Part shown: piece by piece, positions 4,777 to 11,527 of the stretch
Layout of the letters: each line of letters starts with the position of its first letter
Position numbering within the stretch: position 1 is the stretch's first letter
Source: Candidatus Altarchaeales archaeon
GTDB lineage: Archaea > Altiarchaeota > Altiarchaeia > IMC4 > QMZM01
Assembly (NCBI GenBank): GCA_003663115.1
Contig: QMZJ01000016.1
Location: forward strand, 1 to 13,684
Reading direction: 5' to 3'
DNA length: 13,684 nucleotides
The notes under the pieces: model-generated
The model's database searches: none
The model's input: only the letters and a program-made list of their open reading frames with translations
What the model was told of the DNA's origin: nothing
Program-made: the position numbers and the translations under genes

Positions 4777-7044
4777 TTCCAGAGGGTCATTATACATGGT
4801 TTTTTTGATAGGCAACCCCTCACCTCTAAGTCTGTCCCTTCTTACCTTGTCTATCGATCTTTTCGTAATCCTTTTTTTCCCAGATTTTCTCTTTTCCCCC
4901 TTCCTTAGACCCATGAGACCCCTGGATTTTCTGGATTTCTGCTGTCTCGCCATTAGGTAGAGAGAAGCAACGAGCAGGGCGAGGACAATCAGGATAAGTA
5001 TCACGATTAGAATGTACAGGAGATTTGAGCCGATCGCATCAGATATTCTGTCGATCGGATTTCCAGTATCCTCTTTACTTATCCTATCTATCAATGAATT
5101 TATTTTGAGGAGCTCTTCTCTGTATCTGCTATCTTCGTATTTCTCTCCAGAGATGTTCCCCGCCAGGATCCCCACGTCCCTGATCTCTGCGTTATCGGGA
5201 TCACATCCGATGCCAATAGATGACGATTTATTCTCCAGACAGAGGTATATGTAGAGGGATTTCTGAATAAATATGCTCGCGTTTTTAAAATCTTTAACCC
5301 TGCAATGTGTTTCAGCCAGTTTGTAGTATATCCTTGCCAGAAGTTCATCCACCTTTAGGACACTTTCCTCGTCTCTGAGCCACCCATAGCCCTCTCTCGC
5401 CCTCTCTGCGTATATAAGTGCAAGTTCATAGTCCCCTTTACCATAACTATCGCTGGAATTTTGCAGATATCTCCGGGATTCGATCTCAAGGAATCTATTG
5501 GAATTATTTATGAGTTCATTGCACTTTTCAACGGCCTCGTGATTCTTGAGATAACTGTATTTGTATTTTGCCTTTTGAGCGTACTTGCTTGCATTTATAT
5601 AATCTCCGGCAAGATAGGAATCCACCGATTTATTGTAATAGATATCAGCTTGTGACTCTTCCTGGTTAAGTCTCTTAGAATCGCTTTCGATCTTTGAGAT
5701 CAACGTTTCGGTGTCCCTTAAACCCTTTTCATTTTCAACTTCAGAGTAAAGCTCCTTTGCTTTCAGGGCATATCTCATTGCCTCGTCAAAATCCTTTTTA
5801 TTGTAATACCTTTCTGCTATTCTGTAATTTTTATTGGCCTCCTCTTCTTTTGCATACGTCTCTGACTGGAAGAGGTAGAGGGTTTTATCCGCAGAGCCCA
5901 GGGCAAGTTCAAAATAGCCATCATCCTCCAGGTCACCCACAGAAACGGCATTCACAACCCCGCTGGTAGTATATTCCCAGAGAGTCTCTCCATCACTATC
6001 AAGTATATAAGCAGAATCAGAACCAACGATGATCTCTTTCAAACCGTCCTTGTTTAAATCCATAACCATCAGGTCATAGACCTCGGGCCCCACTGCGTTC
6101 TTCCAGTCAAGATCTCCATCACTCGTTACTGCATAGATGTCATTTGAGGCCAGAATTATCTCCTTCTCTGTATCGTTATCTATATCATCCAAGATTATCT
6201 TCCTTATGAGTCCATTTGTCGAGTACTGCCAGAGGTCATTGCCCCCATTATCCAGCACATAGAGATCCCGATAGGTCCCCACAAGGATCTCCTTCATCCC
6301 ATCTGAATTGATATCATCAACGAGTATTGATGCAACCCCTCTCTTGGTAGTATACTTAAATCTCTCCTCTCCAGTGCTATTAAATACATACATCATGGCC
6401 TGACTATTATAGGTCCCGCCCCTGCCATAGCAACCAATTAAGACCTCCTTGGGACCATTGCCATCAAGGTCATCCGAAGCTATTGAATGGATCTCTCCCC
6501 TCACATATACCGACCAGAGGATTTTGCCGGTAGAACTTATAACGAATAGCTCATCACGGATACGTGAGGTCTTGGGACCGGCGCCAACAAGGATCTCTTT
6601 TATACCATCGCCATCGAGATCATCAACATAGATCTCCCTGATATTATAACCATATCTGGGTGACATATCCCATTTTTTCTTGCCGTCTTTATCCAGAACA
6701 TGAATCCTTGAGAAGACCGATGCCATAATCTCTCTTTCTCCATCATTTTCAAGATCTGCGACAACCATGGCGGTAAGGGGTCCGGGCAGAGGATACTGAC
6801 TCCTACAATTACCGTCCTTTTCCAGTATGTTAATCCAACCGGCTCCACCAGAGAACATAAACTCACGGGACCCTATGATTATCTCCCGATTACCGTCGTT
6901 TTCGAGATCTTTGGTATCAACAAAAACAACCCCTCCTTCCGCAGAAAATTTCCAGTTAAGACTGAAGTAATCATCGGATTCGGCACAAACCAGATTGATA
7001 CATAAAACTATACTGATAAACAGCAAAATGACTCTCTTTTCCAT
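4768..7044 (-). CDS. Secreted, membrane-anchored FG-GAP/VCBS-like beta-propeller protein with TPR repeats
   Basis: This 758-residue surface protein is of unknown role. Residues 1-21 are a signal peptide (hydrophobic run ending in CINLVCAES). Residues about 35-395 carry eight Ca2+-loop repeats of the form DLxxDGxxEI at 46, 97, 142, 192, 244, 287, 329 and 371, typical of FG-GAP/integrin-alpha-like propellers. Residues about 400-604 hold four TPR-like helical hairpins (e.g. YYNKKDFDEAMRYALKAKEL, YGKGDYELALIYAERARE). Residues about 674-698 are a transmembrane helix, followed by a very basic tail of about 55 residues (KRKSGKKRITKR), which by the positive-inside rule is cytoplasmic. Propeller and TPRs would then face outside. 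Several N-x-S/T sequons (NST, NKS, NAS, NSS, NIS) fit N-glycosylation. The ATG at 7044 has a TATA box 25-32 bases upstream, so the transcript is probably leaderless. Adhesion or cell-surface scaffolding is a guess only. The extreme 3' end lies in the 35-bp repeat. Confidence 0.88.
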   Translation of the reverse strand: MEKRVILLFISIVLCINLVCAESDDYFSLNWKFSAEGGVVFVDTKDLENDGNREIIIGSREFMFSGGAGWINILEKDGNCRSQYPLPGPLTAMVVADLENDGEREIMASVFSRIHVLDKDGKKKWDMSPRYGYNIREIYVDDLDGDGIKEILVGAGPKTSRIRDELFVISSTGKILWSVYVRGEIHSIASDDLDGNGPKEVLIGCYGRGGTYNSQAMMYVFNSTGEERFKYTTKRGVASILVDDINSDGMKEILVGTYRDLYVLDNGGNDLWQYSTNGLIRKIILDDIDNDTEKEIILASNDIYAVTSDGDLDWKNAVGPEVYDLMVMDLNKDGLKEIIVGSDSAYILDSDGETLWEYTTSGVVNAVSVGDLEDDGYFELALGSADKTLYLFQSETYAKEEEANKNYRIAERYYNKKDFDEAMRYALKAKELYSEVENEKGLRDTETLISKIESDSKRLNQEESQADIYYNKSVDSYLAGDYINASKYAQKAKYKYSYLKNHEAVEKCNELINNSNRFLEIESRRYLQNSSDSYGKGDYELALIYAERAREGYGWLRDEESVLKVDELLARIYYKLAETHCRVKDFKNASIFIQKSLYIYLCLENKSSSIGIGCDPDNAEIRDVGILAGNISGEKYEDSRYREELLKINSLIDRISKEDTGNPIDRISDAIGSNLLYILIVILILIVLALLVASLYLMARQQKSRKSRGLMGLRKGEKRKSGKKRITKRSIDKVRRDRLRGEGLPIKKTMYNDPLEEL

Positions 7045-7068
7045 CAGTTAAGATATTGGTAATGACGC

Positions 7069-7076
7069 TTTTATAT
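7069..7076 (-). promoter_or_regulatory. TATA box for the propeller/TPR surface-protein gene
   Basis: On the minus strand ATATAAAA (7076 down to 7069) is centred about 29 bases before the ATG at 7044. Normal archaeal spacing puts transcription start within a few bases of the start codon. No Shine-Dalgarno site lies before the ATG, which agrees with a leaderless mRNA. Confidence 0.55.
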
Positions 7077-7082
7077 GGCTAT

Positions 7083-7277
7083 TTATTGGCTATCCTGGAT
7101 ATATTGCTCCTTCTTCACCTCTCTATCGCTATCCTTTACTCGAACATGGCCTTTTAACAGCTGTTCTGTTATCAACATACTGTGGAATGTATACCTTTCC
7201 AACAACTTCTCCAAAACAAAAAGCAGATCTGCCTTTGCCAAATAGACTAATGGCGTAGCATTGCTTACAATGATCAT
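7083..7277 (-). pseudogene. Frame-disrupted remnant of a PIN-domain (VapC-like, DUF3368-type) toxin
   Basis: From the ATG at 7277 the frame reads MIIVSNATPLVYLAKADLLF, the typical N-terminus of archaeal PIN-domain nucleases of the DUF3368 kind. After LFVLEKL the expected continuation is in another frame, where GEVVGKVYIPQYV appears around 7205-7170; in intact relatives a VYIP motif directly follows the leucine-rich helix. The starting frame reads through this stretch as ERYTFHSML and stops at 7083 after about 65 residues, against about 150 for an intact protein. So at least one frameshift and loss of the C-terminal half, with its acidic catalytic residues, are visible. No partner antitoxin gene is recognisable; the 76 bp between here and the PiT stop show nothing clear. 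It is the only gene-like content of the roughly 310-bp stretch 7045-7353. Family assignment rests on the N-terminal motif alone. Confidence 0.6.
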
Positions 7278-7353
7278 GAGACATCCATATCTTTCTTCGG
7301 CACCCTCCATGAATCAGAAACCTATACTCTCCCAAAAGAATTCCCTCCCCCAA

Positions 7354-8424
7354 TTAAATCGCCATCAATAACCAATAGATCAGCATAGAGAGTAATGCAG
7401 CAGTAATCGGCGTTAGAATCCATCCGATGAGTACATGCTCTGTTGTTTTTATATTAACGGTCCTGATACCCTTGGTTAATCCGATACCGATTATACTCCC
7501 GACTACTGCCTGTGTTGTGGATACGGGGATGCCCATGACCGTGAAGATATAGATTACTATACCGGCAGAGAGCTGCGAGGTAAATGCCATTACGGGACCC
7601 ATACTCGTTATCTCTTTACCGACCGTTTCTACAACACTCCCGCTAAAGGCTCTCACACCCAAACCCATTGAAATTCCTACAAGAATTATAAGTATCGTCT
7701 GACTGCCAATTGCATTGGAACCAATAACTGGACCCACGGCATTTCCTATATTATTGGCCCCCAGGCAGTATGAAAGAAAGATCGCCCCCACGATAATTAA
7801 TATCTGAAATACCCTATTGAAGGTTAATATATCCATCTCTCCGGATAGTGGGATCATCAGATACCTGTAGATCATTAGCGCAAAAATTATCGCCGCTATG
7901 GGTGTTGAGATCCATGAGATAAATATCCTGAGCAATAGGGATGTATCCATCCTGCTCATCAGTCCAGCGGCAATCATAACACCCACAATCGCACCTATCA
8001 TCGTATGGCTTATCGCCACGGGTATGCTGAGGATTGTAGCAGCACTGACAAATATCAGAGCAGCAAGTAGGGCAGATAGTGCCAGCTCCTTGTTATCTTC
8101 CAGATAGTTTACTTCCTTACCAGTTCCTATTTTCTCACATACAGATTTTTCCGTATTACAGTAATCCAGTCCTGGGTTCGGGCAATCTCCATCATTACTG
8201 CACTCTTTTACGGGAATCAGGTCATTTCCAATGGTCCTTATGACCCCTCCTCCCCCCAGGAGGGCCCCCAGTAACATGGAGATAGATATGATAAGGGTTG
8301 CCCTTCTGAAAGATAGAATATTTGACCCCACGATAATCCCGATCGCACTGGCAGCACTATTGGCCCCTATATTCAATCCCACGAGGATGGCCGCTATAAC
8401 TATCAATAGTGAAATTAATTCCAT
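7354..8424 (-). CDS. pit: PiT-family inorganic phosphate transporter with a four-cysteine extracellular insert
   Basis: This low-affinity phosphate permease (PF01384, PHO4) drives uptake with Na+ or H+. Its 356 residues contain about 10 membrane helices and the internal inverted duplication of the family. The signatures are GANSAASAIG (20-29) with IPVAISHTMIGAIVG in the first half, and LGANNIGNAVG (221-231) with GIPVSTTQAVVGSIIG in the second. The first signature lacks the usual GANDxANA acid and asparagine (Ser23, Ser26), which may matter for ion coupling. Residues about 70-110 between helices 2 and 3 form a polar loop with four cysteines (75, 81, 89, 96; ECSNDGDCPNPGLDYCN), an addition I do not associate with ordinary PiT proteins. 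The gene begins 12 bp after the DUF47 gene and is surely cotranscribed with it, a pairing common in archaea and bacteria. No strong ribosome binding site precedes its ATG, so it may depend on coupling. Confidence 0.92.
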   Translation of the reverse strand: MELISLLIVIAAILVGLNIGANSAASAIGIIVGSNILSFRRATLIISISMLLGALLGGGGVIRTIGNDLIPVKECSNDGDCPNPGLDYCNTEKSVCEKIGTGKEVNYLEDNKELALSALLAALIFVSAATILSIPVAISHTMIGAIVGVMIAAGLMSRMDTSLLLRIFISWISTPIAAIIFALMIYRYLMIPLSGEMDILTFNRVFQILIIVGAIFLSYCLGANNIGNAVGPVIGSNAIGSQTILIILVGISMGLGVRAFSGSVVETVGKEITSMGPVMAFTSQLSAGIVIYIFTVMGIPVSTTQAVVGSIIGIGLTKGIRTVNIKTTEHVLIGWILTPITAALLSMLIYWLLMAI

Positions 8425-8436
8425 ATCTATACCCGA

Positions 8437-9102
8437 TTACGCCCTGTGTAACAATATGATCAGAGACAGAGCATCCGTTGCATCTTCAGCCTTATCGGAT
8501 ATGTTACCTATGTATGTTATCAGCTTCGATACCAGCAGTACCGTTATGGGATCCTTAACGTTTCTATAGAGCGTTGAATATATCTTATTTGCTATCTCGT
8601 CGGCTTCGTGTTCCTTCCTCCTTACTCTTCTTATCGCGAGCCTCAGCTCATCAACATTCCTGAGATCACTGATGCTCCTTCTGAGAATATCTATGGTGTC
8701 CAATCCATCTTTAAGTTCGAGCTCAAGAAGATCAAACATATCCTTCGATATCTCCCTGTCCTCCAGAAAGATCAGTATCCGCGCAGCATCCTGGGCGGCG
8801 TCGGCAACATCATCAATCCTCTCTGCAAAGTTAAGGATTATCCTTCTACTCCCGGGCAGGAATGCCCCAGAGTACATCTTTTCCTCGATCTCTCTTCTCA
8901 GATCGTCTGCTCTGGATTCAAGGGAGGAAACCCTATCTACCTTTTCCTTTAAGGTCATGAAATCTTTTTTCTCGAGCGCACTGAAGGCATTTTTAAATTC
9001 ACAAACAACCCGATAGGTCATATCCGCGTGCTCCTTTATCAATCGAATAGTTTCCTTCTCCCTCTCACCGGCCAATGCGGGTATTAGGTTAAATAATTTC
9101 AT
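8437..9102 (-). CDS. DUF47 family (TIGR00153) PhoU-like phosphate transport regulator
   Basis: This cytoplasmic all-helical protein is distantly related to PhoU and is typically encoded next to PiT transporters and thought to control them. It is 221 residues, the usual length. It begins MKLFNLIPALAGEREKETI and shows the two PhoU-like metal-binding helices: AERIDDVADAAQDAARI (about 93-109) and ISDKAEDATDALSL near the C-terminus, with the conserved E/DxxxD pattern. EIEEKMYSGAFLPGSR matches the family's linker. The start is fixed by GGAGGGA (9113 down to 9107) four bases before the ATG, one of the clearest ribosome binding sites here. TTTAATATT (9153-9145), overlapping the stop of the glycosyltransferase gene, could be a TATA box for a separate phosphate operon; alternatively the 48-bp gap is internal to a longer operon. 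The PiT gene follows 12 bp downstream. Confidence 0.92.
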   Translation of the reverse strand: MKLFNLIPALAGEREKETIRLIKEHADMTYRVVCEFKNAFSALEKKDFMTLKEKVDRVSSLESRADDLRREIEEKMYSGAFLPGSRRIILNFAERIDDVADAAQDAARILIFLEDREISKDMFDLLELELKDGLDTIDILRRSISDLRNVDELRLAIRRVRRKEHEADEIANKIYSTLYRNVKDPITVLLVSKLITYIGNISDKAEDATDALSLIILLHRA

Positions 9103-9106
9103 TTTA

Positions 9107-9113
9107 TCCCTCC
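9107..9113 (-). promoter_or_regulatory. Shine-Dalgarno site of the DUF47-PiT operon
   Basis: The minus strand reads GGAGGGA, then TAAA, then ATG. It is a strong match to the anti-SD sequence and decides the DUF47 start. It also shows that this organism uses SD-led initiation for some genes, in contrast with the apparently leaderless surface-protein and ATP-grasp genes. Confidence 0.7.
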
Positions 9114-9150
9114 GTCTCTTTAGGAAATTACGAATGAGGAAATAAGAATA

Positions 9151-10548
9151 TTAAACCCCGTGTGAACAATCATAGATATAGAAAACCCCCTTGTATCTAT
9201 CCCGAAATTTCATTGCAGGTTTGCAGTTTTCTTCCAGGTAGTATCTAACTTCCTTCATAGAATATATTCCTGTTCTCCCCCTCCCTATAAAAAATTTGAA
9301 GTTCTCCGTTGCTTTGAGTTGATTCAGAACCGAATTTATATCTGTAACATTGGACCTGAATCTCATCACATTTGTGTCAATACAATCCAGTGCAATATAC
9401 CTCTCAGAGAGGAGGGCGATCAATGGAGTGCTTGCAGAATCGCCAAATATGGTCTGACCTGTATCGGAATTCTGCCTAACATAACTGCTTATCTCGTCGG
9501 CCTTCTCGAAGAAACGTCCTTCGTGCATATTATACCTCTCGATTGTCGGTATGTAGGATATCAGTAACAGAATCACTATCACTCCATAGATTCTACCATT
9601 GACTTCCGAAAGCCCATTCAGGGAATAAGAGCCCAGAATAGCGAGGTAAGGGAATGCGAGGATAAAGTAAAAATCGTACACCTTGCTGAGGGTGACAAGG
9701 AATAATAAATACAGGATTGCGATCGAGAGATTCAGAATTAATTTTTTATTCAATTTCCTCACGAAAAAGACAATCAATACTGCCGTTAGGAAAACCTGAT
9801 AATTCATCCCCAAAACCCTTGAGAATACTGCCGCATTATGAGATGGGTTTCCGGGTTTGAGTCCATGATATTCATATACTGGGATTAGATAGTTGTCTCC
9901 ATAGAGGAATAAGAGGGTAAGGTTTACTATGCCGAACACGAGGATGAATGAAAAAATGAATGATTTCATACCTTCCCTATCCTTCAGAAGGAGATAGATG
10001 AAAAATGGGGGAAACAAAATCAGGGAATACAAGCCGGAAATGCCGGCAAGACCGAGAAAGAATCCGCTCTTCAGATATCTATCAGAAAAAAAGAGATATG
10101 TGGAGATCATCATGAACATGAGGGTTACACTAACGCCGGTTGGATGCGTGCTCGCCCTCAGTAGATCGTAGGAGAACAGAAAGAGCATAACAGCTAAAAT
10201 AGATTCTCTCTTTCCCATATTCTCTCGAACAGTGCCATATAAAAAGATGGAGGATACCGTAATGGCTATTATCGAGACCGATTTAAGGAGGAGAAAATTA
10301 AATCCAAAGATCTTGAAAATTATGGCAAAAAGGAGAAGTGGGAGGGGGGGATGAGCATAAAAGAAATCGCCGTAGGGCATCTTTCCTTCCGCAATCAGCT
10401 TTCCCATATAAAAGTAGATATTCTCATCACCAACCGCATATCTAAGCCCATGTGTCTTTAGAAATAGAAAGAAAAGCACTATCGGGATGAAAGCAATATT
10501 GTAGCCATCCCACGCAGTGGTTTTTAATCTTATCCTCAAGACAACCAT
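9151..10548 (-). CDS. GT-C fold membrane glycosyltransferase (PMT/ArnT-like, GT39/GT83-type)
   Basis: This is a multi-pass protein of 465 residues with about 10-12 predicted helices. It probably transfers a sugar from a polyprenyl-phosphate donor on the outer face of the membrane. The acidic motif GDENIYFYMGKLIAEG (Asp41, Glu42), followed by MPYGDFFYAHPPLPLLLFA, is the hallmark of the first extracytoplasmic loop in this superfamily, where Asp-Glu acts as catalytic base and metal ligand. The C-terminal 120 residues after the last helix (from about RYNMHEGRFF) are polar and likely extracytoplasmic. It starts 34 bp after the ATP-grasp gene in the same direction, so the two are probably one transcript; no good SD site precedes the ATG. 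The acceptor is unknown; lipid, S-layer or surface protein are all possible. The nearby sequon-rich surface protein is a speculative client. Confidence 0.82.
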   Translation of the reverse strand: MVVLRIRLKTTAWDGYNIAFIPIVLFFLFLKTHGLRYAVGDENIYFYMGKLIAEGKMPYGDFFYAHPPLPLLLFAIIFKIFGFNFLLLKSVSIIAITVSSIFLYGTVRENMGKRESILAVMLFLFSYDLLRASTHPTGVSVTLMFMMISTYLFFSDRYLKSGFFLGLAGISGLYSLILFPPFFIYLLLKDREGMKSFIFSFILVFGIVNLTLLFLYGDNYLIPVYEYHGLKPGNPSHNAAVFSRVLGMNYQVFLTAVLIVFFVRKLNKKLILNLSIAILYLLFLVTLSKVYDFYFILAFPYLAILGSYSLNGLSEVNGRIYGVIVILLLISYIPTIERYNMHEGRFFEKADEISSYVRQNSDTGQTIFGDSASTPLIALLSERYIALDCIDTNVMRFRSNVTDINSVLNQLKATENFKFFIGRGRTGIYSMKEVRYYLEENCKPAMKFRDRYKGVFYIYDCSHGV

Positions 10549-10582
10549 CTTTTGTATCTATATAGAAAAGATCGGCGAGTTC

Positions 10583-11473
10583 CTAAGGCAGGGGGAAGAT
10601 AGTCCTGTTCTTCTCATTGGAGTGGAATTTTTCTCTGATGCAGTCGGCAAATTTGTCTACGATCCACCAGTAATAAGGTTCTGGCATCTTCTCCCTCACA
10701 ATCTCGGGTGTATCATTAAAGGCATCGATAATAAATGCCTTTCTGTCCTCTGTTATGCACCACTCTACGGCATTAAAATCCAGGTCTATAGATGAGTTCA
10801 GCTTGATAGTTTTTTCGATGATGCTATCCTTTAGATCCTCTATCTGCTTCAAATCCGTGTATATGCTCTCACCCATGTCGAAGGGCTTTGGATTCCACTT
10901 CACCAACAGAACATCCCTCTTGTTGATGCAAAATACCCTGTAGTAATCCACATAGCTTATTAATTCCTGAACGAGCAATATATGCCTGAATTTCATGGCA
11001 TCATAGAGGTTTTTTAATTCGTCCACTGAATTAACCTTATATACATTGTCCCAGGCATACCCATCAAAGGGCTTCAGGATACACGGAAATGATATCTCCT
11101 CGCAGATTCTATTCCAGTCTGGCTCACCGACCAGCTCATTGAAGTCGTACAGCTCATTTATCCTCGGCAGTACTATCGTCTTTGGATGTGATATCCCCAA
11201 TGAGTCAAAATGCTTCGTATTGGATATCTTGTCTATCTCGGCAGACGAGAATGGATTATTTATAATGTAGGTTCCATTCAGTGCTAAATTCTTCATCAGC
11301 TCCCTCAGATAGGGGTCCATAAAACCCAATCTGTCAACTATAACCCTGTAGTCGGAGCCCACTGGGGCAGACTGTTCTCTGAAGAACACAAATTCTATCT
11401 CAAATTCACCCAATTTGGACATGACATCCCGGATGAATTGATCGTCCTTGTACTCCACTATACCTATCTTCAT
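10583..11473 (-). CDS. ATP-grasp superfamily ligase (RimK-like)
   Basis: This is a soluble cytoplasmic enzyme of 296 residues. ATP-grasp proteins activate a carboxylate as acyl phosphate and join it to an amine, thiol or similar group. The N-terminal about 85 residues are a Rossmann-like pre-ATP-grasp part (MKIGIVEYKDD). FPCILKPFDGYAWDNVYKV (about 129-147) gives the ATP-binding lysine Lys134 and loop; LLVQEL (Glu170) is the hinge region; NAVEWCI (Glu237) and AFIIDAFNDTPE (Asp250, Asn253, Asp254) carry the metal ligands near the end. The substrate cannot be read from the sequence; RimK, glutathione-synthetase-like or lysine-biosynthesis roles are all open. A TATA-like TTTTTAT about 30 bases before the ATG suggests a leaderless transcript that continues into the glycosyltransferase gene. 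The C-terminal 20 residues (SNEKNRTIFPLP) look unstructured. Confidence 0.82.
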   Translation of the reverse strand: MKIGIVEYKDDQFIRDVMSKLGEFEIEFVFFREQSAPVGSDYRVIVDRLGFMDPYLRELMKNLALNGTYIINNPFSSAEIDKISNTKHFDSLGISHPKTIVLPRINELYDFNELVGEPDWNRICEEISFPCILKPFDGYAWDNVYKVNSVDELKNLYDAMKFRHILLVQELISYVDYYRVFCINKRDVLLVKWNPKPFDMGESIYTDLKQIEDLKDSIIEKTIKLNSSIDLDFNAVEWCITEDRKAFIIDAFNDTPEIVREKMPEPYYWWIVDKFADCIREKFHSNEKNRTIFPLP

Positions 11474-11500
11474 CTTAAATAGAAAACTCGCATTCTTAGC

Positions 11501-11507
11501 ATAAAAA
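11501..11507 (-). promoter_or_regulatory. Candidate TATA box for the ATP-grasp/glycosyltransferase operon
   Basis: The minus strand reads ACATTTTTATGC between the antiporter operon end (11528) and the ATP-grasp ATG (11473). The AT-rich core is about 28-34 bases before the start codon, the spacing expected for a leaderless message. The same T-run could instead serve as a terminator for the antiporter operon. Confidence 0.35.
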
Positions 11508-11527
11508 TGTTTGAGGCAATAATTAGA

